Shown: positions 10,981-23,900, counted from the first letter of the stretch. The stretch: 64,000 nt of DNA from Cyathus striatus (GCA_025738555.1 JAOVFP010000006.1:3720001-3784000), one strand, 5' to 3'. Made by a program: numbers and translations. The notes: generated from the letters alone by a model not told the origin.

Positions 10981-13900
10981 GCTAGGGCTTTGAACATTGT
11001 CTAGAGTCTGGAGTCTGGACTCGTCGCTCGACTCCCACGTGCAAGCTTCTCTGAGATCTCTCTTCGAACCAACACTTGCCAACGCTTTCGGATGACCGTC
11101 GTACAAAGCCACCCGCGACGATATCTTGGCATGGCAGTCTCTCTCAGGCTCCAGCCAGGTTCGAGCCAGTTCGAGCCTTTCACTTGCGACGCGCGACCAG
11201 CTTGCAATGGCATCATGCCTCTTCGAGACTTTGGCCGCTTTGTTTTGCCATCACTACTTCCATCGAGCAACTGGTACGTTATGCAGTTTAACTTGTATTC
11301 TAACTATGGTTCATCTTTATACTTGCAGAAGATGACGGATCCCACACTGCAGAAAAATTCCCTTGTGGTGTCTGGCTCATCTGCGCAGTATGAGATCAGC
11401 AGGAGCGATTGATAGGCAAGGTGGTGAGAAAGAATCAATACACGCATAACCAGACGCATATGCAAGGGTACGTCGTTTCTTTCTCTCTTCCCTTCCTTTC
11501 CTATTCCTCCCCTCTCTCACAGTAGTCTCACTGGACATTCCACATTCACCGTCCACCTTAGGGTTAGGGTTATCTCTCGTCCCCCTCCCCTTCCCTTCCT
11601 CTGCTTCATTTCCTTCTCTCCCCTCCCTCCGTCCCTCGTATGACACTCTTTCGCTCCTCTTACTTCCCTTCTTCACCCTTTCGTTTCTTTCTTCGAACTC
11701 GTAGCTTCTTTACATCCCACCCCATTCTTCCTTCTACCTCTCCCATTGTCTAACCTCACTCACACCTTCCAACAGAACACCACCTTCCTTCTTACGCGCA
11801 CTCCGATGTCGAATGCAAATGGGAGATATCAAGAATCGAGCAGCTGGCCCTCTACTAGAGTCAACCAAAATCGGTCTGGACGGGCACCTCCGAGTGGGAT
11901 GGGTGCTGTAACCTGTTGCTAGGAAGATGAGCGTATTGGATAGGATAGGTTATTGGTCAATGACAGAAGTGTAAGCTAACTTTTTCTCCTTTCGTCTCCT
12001 CTTTCCACTCTCTTCGTCTCTGTTACGCTAAGTCTTCATCTCGTCGCCCCTCCGAGCTCTGTTCTTGTTCCTTCACCTTTTGTCAACATACTTGATCCCT
12101 CTCCAGCTCACCACTCACACAACCTACCCGTCGATATCGCGCACGCTCGTTGTGTAGATATGCGTGCTAACGTCAACGTCAAAATGAGGCTCGGAACGGT
12201 CGATCCTACGCATCCCGGCTCGCTGTGCAAGGTAACCTTGTCAACGTCTGCATGCATGAGGCACGGGACTCGACTAGCAGGAGGCAGGGGCAGCATTCGT
12301 ATTCATATCGGAAGTGAGAGTAAGTTGTTTTTCCTTCGCTCGTGCATGAGTAGCGAATGTGTCCCTTGCGGTTGGAGGGCGGTTGGCAACGGGGACCGGG
12401 GACGAGCGATAGCACGATGTGGTTGGCCTTGGGCTGGTGGTTGCGGTAGTTGAGTGGTGCTCATGCTCGTGCCGCGAGGATGGGAGGAGGAGGGTGGGAG
12501 GGCGAGTTCAACTGTTCACCCCTTGTTCGTGTGCAGCGGGTTGCTTGCCTTGCGCTGGGGGTGCGGATGGGGATGGAGACAGGCGACAGCTCGACACCGT
12601 GTGGACGGCTGGCCATTGAGTACACCTATTGCGTATTCTATCTCGTCTACGAGAGGCTGGCACTGGTGGTGACCTTGGTGCAGGCGGTACGGCGTTTGAG
12701 CGGTGCTCGGGTTCGTGCCAGTAGCGTTCGTGTTCATGCTGTATCGTCCACGTCTTTCCCTCTTTCTTCCCCTCCGCCGTTTCCCCCTCCCTCCCTCGTC
12801 CTCTTTCCTTCGTTTCATTTCCCTCGCCCTCTCTTCACCCATTGTATCCGTATCCTCTCTTTCTCTATATCCTCAAAGCTAACGAGCTATCTCCAGTTCA
12901 ACCACGCCAACTTCCTATTATTCGTACACACCCTGGCAGCTATGGTATGCCTCAGGTGGACTGCGCACGTGGACGTGGTGGGAGAAGTGGATTCTTGGGC
13001 TGGAGAGACGGAAAATCGTGAAGCGTGAAGGTGTGTTTCATCTCTAGTCTTCTTTTATTCGTATGGTCGTGGTCTCGGTTTACTCGAGTGGCCCATTCTC
13101 TCTTCCTTGGTCTAATTTATGTTTCATTCATCCTATCTCTTCTACATACTTCCTTCCTCCACTCCTCATTCCCCCCTTCTCGCCCTCCTTCGTTCGTCCT
13201 TTCTTTCTACCCCTTCTCCTTCGTTCGTATGGTCCTCTTTCCACACATTCCCCCATCCTCGATTTGTTACTTGCTTCTCGTAACCTGAAGCTCACGACCT
13301 GTCTAGGCCCAATCCATAGTTACCTCTCCTCGTATTCAACATCGTAGAAACACCCGTCCTCTAATTTACACTCTCACTGCTCAGTTCGCACACTCCTCTG
13401 CATCCAAAGCCCGATATTGGACTTGTATGACTTCGCTGTTGAGCTCTGTTCCATGCTCGCCCTCCTCTGCTTCCTCCGCTTCCTCCGCCATGGAACACCC
13501 TAATTGCGACACTGAAGAAGACGTAGCGTCGATAGACTTCGCAGAAAGAGAAATTAGTCATCTATCCGGTAAGCTCTGAAGGGTCGGGTGCAGAGGCAGA
13601 TCTGGGCTGAGGAGTACGGTGGGGGGAGGTGAGGAATGCCAATACGATAGTCCGAGTGGGAGCTATCTGGAGGAAGATGGTTAGTATTTATGGCTGTGAT
13701 TAGTTGTGGGCTATGTCATGTATGTCAGTTTAGTACGAGTCGTTAGTATACGAACCAACAGTGTTTCCATACCAGTAACCATCAAGGCTTGAGAGCGACA
13801 ATTATCCCTTTTGGAGTCCAGTCTCGAAGCAGAGATTAAAGTATCAAACACTGGGGCTTAACTATGTATGTATCGCTGGTTGTCAAGCACTCACTTTGTG

Positions 13901-14495
13901 GCGACGTTATAGGTTACCTACTAATGTGCCATTGGAGGGTAGTAATGGCAGTACTGAGGGACTTGATTTGGCCATCAGTGAAACTTACAGGGGGGAATTC
14001 GTAGAGAATCTTTAGGTTTCTTCATGTTGACCTAGTGGGCTGTTGGCCAGTCTGCGTCGACGTTCAAGCAATGTTCCGCACGCGCTAGCGTCCGACGATC
14101 CAGATTGCGCCATCGAGAACTAGTACATACATCCTAACGTACGCTTCTTTCATGACCTCGCAATGCCCTTAGTCTATCACATATGATATGTGGTTATACA
14201 TAAGCTACGCATAAACAACGAGGCTTTTCTCGAATTATAGTCAGTATTAAGCGCATATTCTACGATAATTTAACAGGTTGCCAACCTTCAACTGCCAACC
14301 TTTTTACTATTATAAGCGTTATCCACGCCTCTCGATGTGGAAATTCTCATAATCGACAAGTTCTATGTCACTCGTTGCTCTCCTATTATCTGATCTGACT
14401 CCTTAGCCTGCCTACAACATGGATCGATCAATCTATCTTAGAATTTTCACATTAGGCATCATCTTATTATTCCAACTATATGTACACGATGCGAA
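10980..14495 (+). repeat. segmental repeat upstream of NLR1 (uninterrupted copy)
   Basis: Matches, in order and orientation, 28,960-29,790 and then 48,430-50,234. Examples: GTCTGGAGTCTGGACTCG (near 11,005 and 28,985), the double TTAGGG motif, the GGGTGCTG...GTTGCTAGGAAG stretch (near 11,905 and 48,515), TCCAGTTCAACCACGCCAAC (12,892 and 49,490), and TTATCTGATCTGACTCCT (14,386 and 50,152). It contains polypyrimidine tracts next to GT-rich steps that look like introns, but no sustained coding frame. This copy acts as the empty site for the 18.6-kb insertion and the 6.5-kb insertion found in the other copy. Confidence 0.8.
11558..11572 (+). repeat. interstitial telomere-like motif
   Basis: TTAGGGTTAGGGTTA inside the repeat. 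The same motif sits at the equivalent place in the other copy (29,519-29,533), so it is part of the repeat rather than a chromosome end. Confidence 0.75.
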
Positions 14496-15050
14496 CCTTA
14501 CTTGGAAGTTGAGGGGCAAGGGAAGTGTGATCAGGTACTTGTCAGGTACTATAGTGCACTAACAATTTCAAGAGGTACATAAAAATACAAGCAAGTAAAA
14601 ATACAAAATGATTAATGTAGGTTGGTTTTGGTAGTAAAGTGAGTAGGTTGGTACAAGCTGGAAGCAAAGATTACTTAGATAAGTGGTCTGAGATTCCACA
14701 TGGAAACATGAGAGTATTAATGGTTTGGCAATGGACTTTGGGAGCAATTTGGGAGACTATTCTGCGCCTGAGTGATGGGTGAATCAAGAAATGCTGTAGG
14801 ATGCTCTTTCGACTATCAATATGATTCTGTGCATGTTATTTTGTTTCAGCCCCGAAAGAGAAGGAGTGCACCAGCGAGAATTAGGGCTCCAGAGGTTGAA
14901 GCGGCGGCAGCATGAACGGCAAAGTACAATGACGTCTAGACTCTAGTTGGTCTGCTAGTTGGCAGACTTTATGTGACTAGGGTGACAGAAATCAACTTCA
15001 CGCAATATGAAATCGTCCCTCAATAGTCGGGGGTAGAAACCATTCCAAGC
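14496..15050. other. about 0.55-kb segment present only upstream of NLR1
   Basis: Flanking sequence (TATGTACACGATG at about 14,480; GATTGGTCTCATGATC at about 15,056) is contiguous in the NLR2 copy at 56,800-56,835. This block is therefore an insertion in copy 1 or a deletion in copy 2. Its ends read TTACTTGGAA and TTCCAAGCAA, a short inverted pair compatible with a small non-autonomous element. Confidence 0.5.
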
Positions 15051-15262
15051 AAGATGATTGGTCTCATGATCGTGCAACGTGCACATCTACATATTTTTAT
15101 CACACTCACTACGCTGTCTGATTACCATGATATTAATGTTCTCCATCAGTGGGTGGGGCCAGTTCAACGTACCAATTAAAAAGATAGCTTAATGAGATTG
15201 AATCCATCCTTTCCCCCATCACTGTGAACCTCAACAATCTAAACTTGAACCTACAAACACTT

Positions 15263-18200
15263 ATGGCTCTAGAATATGCTTCCACTGGTGAAATTCTCAA
15301 AAATGCACAAAATACAAACATTAAGCATTCAACTCTGAATGCTGCTGGCAGAGATTTGATTATACATGATGAAGGATCTAAAAATGACATTCAAGCAAAG
15401 CTTAGTCTGCTAAAGGCAGTATCTCATGAAGGACATTATGTTCCATATTGCATGGAAGGAACAAGAGAGAAATTATTAGAAAATATAAAGGAATGGCTCA
15501 ATGACTTTGGTATGTATAAATTATGTAACTTGTATATAGATATATTCAACTGTCTTGTAGACAAGTCCACACCAAACATAATGTGGATTATTGGATATCC
15601 AGGTGCTGGAAAGTCAGCAATTGCTTCCACTATGGTTTCCAAGCTTTCTAAGTCTCAAAGACTCATTGGCTATCACTTCTTTAAAAGAGATGATGCATTT
15701 CTAAGTGATCCCTGCACTGTGTGGCGCACCACAGCTGCTACAATGGCTTCCAAACATACCACTATTGCTGAAGCTATGGCAATAAAACTTGATAACACAT
15801 TTAGAATTCAAGATATTAAATGGCACTTTGAAAACCTTATTCAGATGATCCTTAGGGACTATTTTGGAAAATTAAATGATCCAGTTATGGTTATTGATGC
15901 ATTAGATGAATGTAAAAGATCAGCTGACATGCATATTTTCTTGAGCACTTCGTTTTCTTGGTCTAAGTTTCCAAAAAATTGTAAAATCATAATTACAAGT
16001 AGACCTGGCTACAAGCCAGAGAAGTTCAGGAATGCTCAAATTTGCATTGATTATGAATTGGAAATTGGCTTTAGTGCTGGATCAGAAACTAATAATGATA
16101 TAATTTATTATCTTAAGAATAAATTTGAGGAAACATATGACTGGTTGGACTGGAAACCAGATGAACAAGCTTTACATAAAATAGCACAAAATGCAGCTGG
16201 ATTGTTCATTTATGCCTCTACAGTTTTTGAATACATCACCTCAGAGGAACAGGATCAAATAATTCCAAGAAAAAAGCTAGACAATATTTTGAACAGCCAG
16301 GAAGAGACAACAAGTTCTGGTATTGACAACTTGTATATGCAAATTCTAAGCACATCTTTCAAAACCTGGAGTACTATGGACAAACTCACAGTTAAATATG
16401 TTCTTGCCATTATAATACTTGCAAGGGTTCCATTAGATATAAATGATATACAGCATTTCATTGGTGACAAAAATGATAAATATCTAAATGATATTATTAA
16501 GTTGATTCTGAAACATTTACAATCAGTAGTGTCAATGGATAAAGGAAAGGTGGTTACCAGACACTTATCATTTGTAGAATTTCTAATGGGGAGATGTCAA
16601 ATTGAGGACTATAAGATTGATAAAAATATTGCTTCAGTGAAATTAGTAAAAACAATGTATAAAATACTATGTAATGAACTAATGTTCAATATATGCAAAC
16701 TGGAAACTTCATACAAAAAAAATGATGATGTGGATAACTTGGCTGAAAGAATTGAGCAATTCATACCAAGTCATTTACAATACTGCTGCATGTATTGGCC
16801 TCTGCATGAGATGGAAATATGTCAAATTGAAAAGAGAGCTGAAGTGGAACAACAATTCATTACATTCTTGCATCATAAATTTTTGTACTGGCTGGAAGTC
16901 ATGAGCTTACTGAATGAAATTCCTAAGGCCTTAGGACATCTTAATGAATTATTAATTTTTGTTTGTAATGTAAGTGAACTAGAATGGGGTTCTATTTCAG
17001 ACTAAATTTAAATATAGAATGAAAGTAACATAGAGGAGTTTATTATTGATGCCATTGAGTTTATCAAGCATTTCTATATTCCAATCACAACAAGTGCACC
17101 ACACATATATTTGTCTGCACTACCATTTACACCAGAAGGATCAGTAATTATAAGTAAATATAAAAATAAATTTGGAAACACTCTTTTAAGACTGGGAAAC
17201 ATAGAGCAGGACTGGATTTACAGAGGAAAAAAAGTTTATCACCATCAATCTGGGGTTGCATGTGTAGCATTCTCCAGAAGTGGAAATCAGATTCTTACTT
17301 GTTTAGAAAACAATACAATTGGTGTATGGGATATCACAACTGGTAAAAATATTTCTGGTCCACTTCAAGGTCACAAAAATAAAGTCACATCAGCTGCATT
17401 TTCTCCAAATGGAAAGCAAGTGGTATCTGGCTCATATGATGAAATTGTGAGATTATGGGATGTGGAGAGTGGCACAATTGCTGTTAGTCCATTTGAAGGT
17501 CACAAAGATTATGTCAGATCAGTAGCATTTTCTCCAGATGGAAAGCAAGTGGCATCTGGCTCAGATGACAAAACTGTGATAATATGGGATGTGGAGAGTG
17601 GCACAATTGCTGCAGGTCCATTTGAAGGTCACACATATTATGTCACATCAGTAGCATTTTCTCCAAATGGAAAGAAAGTGGTATCTGGTGCAGGTGATCA
17701 AACTGTGAGAATATGGAATGTGGAAAGTGGCACAACTGTTGCTGGTCCATTTGAAGGCCATGCAGGTTTTGTCTCATCTGTAGCATTTTCTCCAGATGGA
17801 AAGTGGGTGGTATCTGGCTCACATGATCAGACTGTGAGAATATGGGATGTGGAAAGTGGTACAGTTGTTGTTGATCCATTTAAAGGTCACACAGGTTATG
17901 TCAGATCAGTGGCATTTTCTTCAGATGGAAAGCAAGTTGTGTCTGGCTCAGATGATAAAATTGTAAGAATATGGGATGTAGTGAGTGGCACAATTGCTAC
18001 TAGTCCATTTGAAGGTCACACAGGTTGGGTGACATCTGTAGCATTTTCTCCAGATGGGGACAAAGTGGTATCTGGCTCACTTGATCAAACTGTAAGAATA
18101 TGGAATGTAGAGAGTGGCACAATTGCTGTTGAATCATTTGAAGATCACAGAGGTTATGTCACATCAGTAGCATTTTCTCCAGATGGAAAGCAAGTGGTAT

Positions 18201-19606
18201 CTGGCTCATGTGATCAAGCTGTGAGAGTATGGGATGTGGAGAGTAGTACAATTGCTGCTGGTCCATTTCAAGGCCACACATATTATGTCACATCTGTAGC
18301 ATTTTCCCCAGATGGAAAGCAAGTGGCATCTGGATCATATGATCAAACTGTGAGAATATGGAATGTGGAGAGTGGCACTATTACTACTGGTCCATTTGTA
18401 GGTCACACATCTTATGTCACATCAGTAGCATTTTCTCTCGATGGAAAGAAAGTGGTATCTGGCTCAGATGACAAAACTGTGAGAATATGGGATGTGGAGA
18501 GTGGCAAAATTGCTGCTGGTCCATTTGAAGGTCACACATATTATGTCACATCTGTTGCATTTTCTCCAGATGGAAAGCAAGTGGTATCTGGCTCATATGA
18601 CAAAACTGTGAGAATATGGGATGTGGAGAGTGGCACAATTGCCATTAGTCCATTTGAAGGTCACACAGGTTTTGTCTCATCTGTAGCATTTTCTCCAGAT
18701 GGAAAGCAAGTGGTATCTGGCTCATATGACAAAACTGTGAGAATATGGGATGTGGAGAGTGGCATAATTGCTGCTAGTCCATTTGAAAGTCACACAGGTT
18801 TTGTCTCATCTGTAGCATTTTCTCCAGATGGAAAGCAAGTGGTATCTGGCTCATATGATCAAACTGTGAGAATATGGGATGTGGAGAGTGGCAAAATTGC
18901 TGCTGGTCCATTTCAAGGTCACACAGATTATGTTGGATCTGTAGCATTTTCTCCAGATGGAAAGCAAGTGGTATCTGGCTCACATGATCGAACTGTGAGA
19001 ATATGGGATGTGGAGAGTGGTACAATTGCTGTCAAACCATTTGAAGATCACAAATATTATGTCACATCTGTTGCATTTTCTCCAGATGGAAAGGAAGTGG
19101 TATTTGACTCAGATAACAAAATCCTGAGAGTATGTGATATGGAGTGTAATATAGTTGCTCTCAGATCTGTTTCAATTTTTCTAGATGGAATGCCCATAGA
19201 ATCAAACTTGAATAATCAGCATATTAGGTGAGTTGTATTTATTATAGCTAATAATTTTGTGGTACTCAACAATTTTTAGAGAATTGCAGATGAGATCTGG
19301 TATCTAATTTCTTATGTGAATTAATTGAAATTAAATTTACTAACTATTGTCAAAATAGCTCATTTAAAAAAGTTGCTATCACTAGGTGGACCATCTATAT
19401 ATATGACCAGTCACCTTGATGGCTGGGTTAGAGATAAGGATGGAAATTTACTATTCTGGGTGCCTGACTACTTGAGATCCATACTATGTGATTTTGACAC
19501 AGCTGTCATTATAGGTAAAACTAATTTATGCAGATTAAGTCTCTTAAGATTCTGCTGTGGATCTGACTGGATAAATTGTGTTATTACTGAGACAAGAAAC
19601 AATTAG
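15263..19606 (+). CDS. NLR1: NACHT-WD40 STAND protein
   Basis: Exons 15263-15509, 15561-16969, 17018-19227, 19280-19299 and 19359-19606 sum to 4134 nt, an exact multiple of three, giving 1377 residues. All introns are GT-AG (48-59 nt). The N-terminus carries NAQNTNIKHSTLNAAGRDL. The NACHT NTPase has Walker A GYPGAGKS (residues 94-101), Walker B VMVIDALDEC (about 191-200) and KIIITSRPG. Thirteen WD40 repeats of 43 residues fill 670-1228, with one degenerate repeat on each side. The C-terminal block GWVRDKDGNLLFWVPDYLRS is typical of fungal NACHT-WD40 proteins. Start chosen at MALEYAS because NLR2 is conserved from MALE onward. Family role: signal-dependent oligomerising ATPase in allorecognition or cell-death control; the ligand is unknown. 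The end lacks the hydrophobic tail of NLR2. The 51-nt first intron is in frame without stops, so retention would add 17 residues. Confidence 0.9.
17369..19045 (+). repeat. WD40-encoding tandem array of NLR1 (13 x 129 bp)
   Basis: Thirteen in-register 129-bp units, each encoding GHTxxVxSVAFSPDGKQVVS followed by GSxDxTVRIWDVESGxIAxxPFE. WDVESG or WNVESG is used in nearly every unit. Differences concentrate at the residues after GHT, at the residue before D in GSxD, and in the linker before PFE. Confidence 0.95.
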
Positions 19607-19879
19607 CATGTACATCATTTTATATATATCAATGATTATCAGTAGTTTTGTTTTGTTTTGTAAAGTGAAAAGCTATTATCTAGTACTATCACTAGATAAA
19701 TCACATGCTAAGGTTGTAAGGTAAGTCACATGAGTAAGACAAGGATGGGCTACTCTTGAGAGATACTTTTTACAAGGGGTCCAACCAAAGAAATTGTACC
19801 AGGGATTGATTTTATAGCAGGTTTACTCAGCTCTACTATATTGTATAATCATGGAAAGAAACTTCCTCATGCTGATATG

Positions 19880-20150
19880 TCTGATGGGTGTACAAGAGCT
19901 GTAAAGTATCATATCCCATATTGCCAACCTCTGGACACCCAGTCCCTTACTCTGCCTTTTGTATCATTTCCTCTGAACTTTTATTGTGTGTCATTTCAAT
20001 TTCATGTTGCTTACTGTACATAGATTACTCTTGTTTCCTTTTCTCCATCCCACTGAGTTATCCCCTCAGTATTGTAGTATACATCTCATAGTAAGTCACT
20101 TATCATTCCTAAGTGCACCACTATTAGTTTCACATTACACTGCCATATGC
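19880..20150 (+). repeat. inverted repeat arm (partner 22,820-23,080)
   Basis: GCTTACTGTACATAGATTAC, TATCCCCTCAGTATTGTAGT and ATACATCTCATAGT recur as reverse complements at 22,820-23,080. The arms are diverged, so the pair is old. It may delimit a 3.2-kb foldback-like element, but no clear ends or target duplication were found. Confidence 0.65.
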
Positions 20151-20427
20151 ACAGCTCATGGGGGTTGACTGTACATTGGTAGGAGACACTGTCAGGGCCT
20201 TCACCACTACCAGAGTGCAAGACCAAGCTGTTTGAAGATTAATATGCCTAGCATACTCCTACCTATTATAAAATCATTATTTCTTTATTCTACACACTAC
20301 TTACAAATGGTATAATATACTGGGGTTGTATTTAGTAGCTAAGGTAGAGGTCCCACACTGTTAGCTAGTGTGGGAATGATTTGTGCTAATAAGGGACATA
20401 ACTAACCTAAGTAGGAAAGCATCTAAG

Positions 20428-20659
20428 AATAGAAACACTGAGGTCAGAGCTTATTCTTGACATCAGTGGGAAATAATTACTAGTAAGGCCAGAGATCAAG
20501 CTAAGTACATGTCTATTCTAATAATATAATATTGAAGTCACATAATAGAAACACTGAGGTCAGAGCTTATTCTTGACATCAGTGGGAAATAATTACTAGT
20601 AAGGCCAGAGATCAAGCTAAGTACATGTCTATTCTAATAATATAATATTGAAGTCACAT
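20428..20659 (+). repeat. exact 116-bp tandem duplication
   Basis: The unit beginning AATAGAAACACTGAGGTCAG occupies 20,428-20,543 and is repeated at 20,544-20,659 with no difference seen. A very recent event, or an assembly artefact. Confidence 0.9.
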
Positions 20660-22819
20660 GTTATCACATCATAGGAAAAGGCATGAGGACTTAGACTCAC
20701 AGCAAAGGCCACTATCTAACCATGCTGTACCAGTGCTGTGCATCAGCACACCATAGGTGCTTGGCCAGGCCTGAGACCTGGCATTCCTGGCAGGCTTATT
20801 CAGCAGTTCCCATTCCACACATCAAAGTGCACAGCATCATGCCTCCATATGGAGAATTCTTCCCACTGGACGAGTTATTGTCCTTCGCTATCTTCCTGTA
20901 TGGATGCATTCTTGGCACTCATATGTTTGTATATTCATGATTTACTCTGGTCCATCCCTGATGCTTGTATCCTGTCTAAAAAGTCTACTTTACAGCTTAG
21001 CTAATGTGCAATTACTGCTTTTGTATAAACTATATAGTTTCTCTTGGCCATGTTCTGTAAGATATTTAATAGGTAGATTTGTGTAGAAGGGCAGTCTCCT
21101 GTGCCCCAAAAAATACAATTGAGAAGTCTTCACTAGTATTTGTGTGAACTTGAGATTCTAAGCATTTTCTAAGCACACATTCCACCTTGGGCATAGATAA
21201 TTGACACCATCCCTTTACCTTACTTTGCCCAGAAGCATCTTGCATCTGAGTCTTACCCACAGAGCACTTTCTTAGTGAGCATACATGGTGTGAGTAGAAT
21301 TAATTATATTTTAATTTATACTATGTTGCACTAAACTAGGCACTTTAAAATATCAGTGTAATACAAGGTGTAAGTATATCTATTCCTTCAAGTTTCTGCA
21401 TTGCTGAGTCTGCAAGGCATGGGAAGAACAAAGTAGAGCCATAGTGAATAGCATGAGATATCAGCTAGACTCATAAGTTCAAATTGAGGGACTGGGATAA
21501 GCTTTTAGTTCAATTCTGAGTGGACTGGTCTTGGAGTGAAGTCCAATGTGGAGGAGTGTTGGAAATTGAGATCAGATAGCAGCAAGCAGAATCACACAGT
21601 GATAAATAGAGAGTTTACTCAGAGAGATATGACTGTCATGACCATGCCCCTAGCCTGACTTGGCAATGGAGTACAAGAGGGTGACTGTGGAGAAATGAGG
21701 GGTGAGTATGAGATGAAAGCAGAGAACAAGAACTCAGGGGGTAGGACTTCGGCTTCAGCTTATGTGCTGCACCACTGGGATTCCTGGTCCTGGATTTCTG
21801 AGTAAGGGCAAGCCCTTTGGAGAAGACAAGAGACAAGAAGACAAGAGGTGTAACTCAAGTCAGACTAAATGGTGAGGACATAGTTCAATATGAAACTAAA
21901 GACTAAGTACAAATCGAGTGCTACTGTTACGTACCGATTCCCTTCCTACTGGAAAACGAATGCGAAGACACCTGGAGGGCATGAGAGAACTGTAACAGAA
22001 ACTTGAAGTGAGTACAGGTACAGAAACATAGAGTGGGAGTGCGGAAAGAACCATGGCTTCAGCTTGTATGCTGTGCCACCTGGATATCCCCAGGGAATGG
22101 TTCATATTTTGAGGAAGACGATATAAGATAAAGGAAACATTCCAGAGTATAAGACAAGGCTTCACCACTACACTAGGTAGTGGGAGAGAAACCCAAAGGA
22201 AAACCCAGAGCAGGTTTCAGAACTTAAGCATAGGAAGAAGTGTATGAAGATGATACAAATACTGGAGACTACTTAGTACATCTGGAAGACTACTTATACT
22301 AAGTAGGAACCTATAGGTATGAATGTAGAAGTATAATACAAAGGACAAGTCAAAGGAGTAAGTAGGAAATGAAGTCTGGGAGTAGGGGCACAAATGATGT
22401 GCTCAGAATGAAGAATAAAGAACTAATATACAAAGGCCATAATGAAATGTACAAGTAGAAATGGAAGAGAGGAGTAATATAATGATGACTCGGTGAGGCC
22501 GTCATAAGAGAAACTACATATCTGGGATACCCAATAGAAAACCCATCAGGTTCTGGGTATGTTCCTGGGTGGGAACATCAGGAAGTGTAAACCTGTAGTG
22601 GGTACATTCCAGGAATGGACCAGGTATGTTCAATGGTCATGTGGGAACCTTCAGTAATGTTGGCAAGGTATATCCAGACACGGATATAACAGCTACTTAA
22701 ATACTAGAGACTCCGAGTAAGTAAAGGCTGCTGGCGAGAAGTACAGCCAGGTACCAATCCCTAAGAATGTAGACTAATACTAATTAAATATAATAAAACA
22801 CATCAGAGAAGTGAGCATG

Positions 22820-23080
22820 TATGGTGGTGTAAAGTGAAACTGATAGTGGCACACTTAAGAATGATAAGTGACTCACTATGAGATGTATACTACAATACTG
22901 AGGGGATAGCTCAGTAGGGTGGAAGAATGGAAATGAAGGTAATCTATGTACAGTAAGCAATAAGTAATATTAAGAGCATAATCAAAGTCCAGAGTAAATA
23001 AAGGTAAAGGTGGAGTAAGGGCATAGGAGTCTGGAGGTAGGCAATACAGGATATGACAATGACACAAGGTGATGTTAGGA
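22820..23080 (-). repeat. inverted repeat arm (partner 19,880-20,150)
   Basis: Reverse-complement partner of the arm at 19,880-20,150, sharing blocks such as ATGAGATGTATACTACAATA. Confidence 0.65.
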
Positions 23081-23639
23081 GAGAGAGATATATTTCTATA
23101 TTTGTGGCTCTACCCAGGTATATATACCAGGAGATTTAATATATAGTGAGTCATGATACAGTACAATAGAGTAGAAGTGTATTATACCATAGAATATCAT
23201 ACTGTATTTTGATTATATCTAATTTTTTCTGATAGATCATACAATTATAATTCTGTTCTAGCCAATGTGGTTTGGCTTGTTTGGCAATGGATTCACCTGC
23301 TTTGTCAGCCAAATCTCAACAAGGAGAATATAGGCTTGGCTATCCTCAACACAAAGAAGTAATGTGAGTAGATGGACATCCATCCATCCTTCAGAATCAG
23401 TGAGCTTGCAAGAGAGAGTGTGTTGGGGGGGAAAGTGGAACTGGATTTTTCAGAGAGTATGTATGACAGATATATGACTATGGGTATGAATGAGGGATGG
23501 ATGTGTAATTGATAATGAGGACACAGTGAGGTACAGAAATAGAAATGAGCAAAAACTGCATTTTGTGATGCAGGAAGAATGTGTGCTCTACACCAATGTT
23601 GACAGTGTGGCAGATAGTGGATGATATTTGGTTATGTTG

Positions 23640-23900
23640 TGCTAAGGCTTTGAACATTGTCTTGGCTTGCCTGCAACTCTCCCACATGCAAACTTCTCCA
23701 AGGTCTCTCTTCAAACCAATGCTTGACAAAGTTTCCTTGGTGTCTTACAAGACTTCCCACATTGTCACTCATCTCTGTCTGTCTCTCTTATTTATCCAGC
23801 CCAGTACAAACCTAGTTTGAACTTCCCACTTGCAACATGCAACCAGCTTGTAATGACATCACACCCTAGTGATATTAATGGCCCAGCTCAGGACTATTGA
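23640..23900 (+). repeat. CpG-depleted relic copy of the segmental repeat
   Basis: GCTTTGAACATTGTC, TCCCACATGCAAACTTCTC and CAACCAGCTTGTAATGACAT parallel 10,985-11,215, with most CG dinucleotides of that copy changed to TG or CA. Confidence 0.65.

Noticed and set aside
11060..11240. tRNA-like B-box (GGTTCGAGCC) near 11,155
   Set aside because: No A-box or cloverleaf could be drawn at the proper distance, and the motif is part of a dispersed repeat.
12108..13347. Many overlapping 60-190-codon frames in the segmental repeat
   Set aside because: Not conserved in frame between the copies at 12 and 49 kb; pyrimidine-rich low-complexity translations.
17643..19025. Minus-strand open frames across the NLR1 WD40 array
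   Set aside because: Antisense shadows of the 129-bp coding repeat.
21550..22800. Possible LTR retrotransposon start (TGTTGGAAATTGAG)
   Set aside because: No second LTR, no primer-binding site and no gag/pol coding found.
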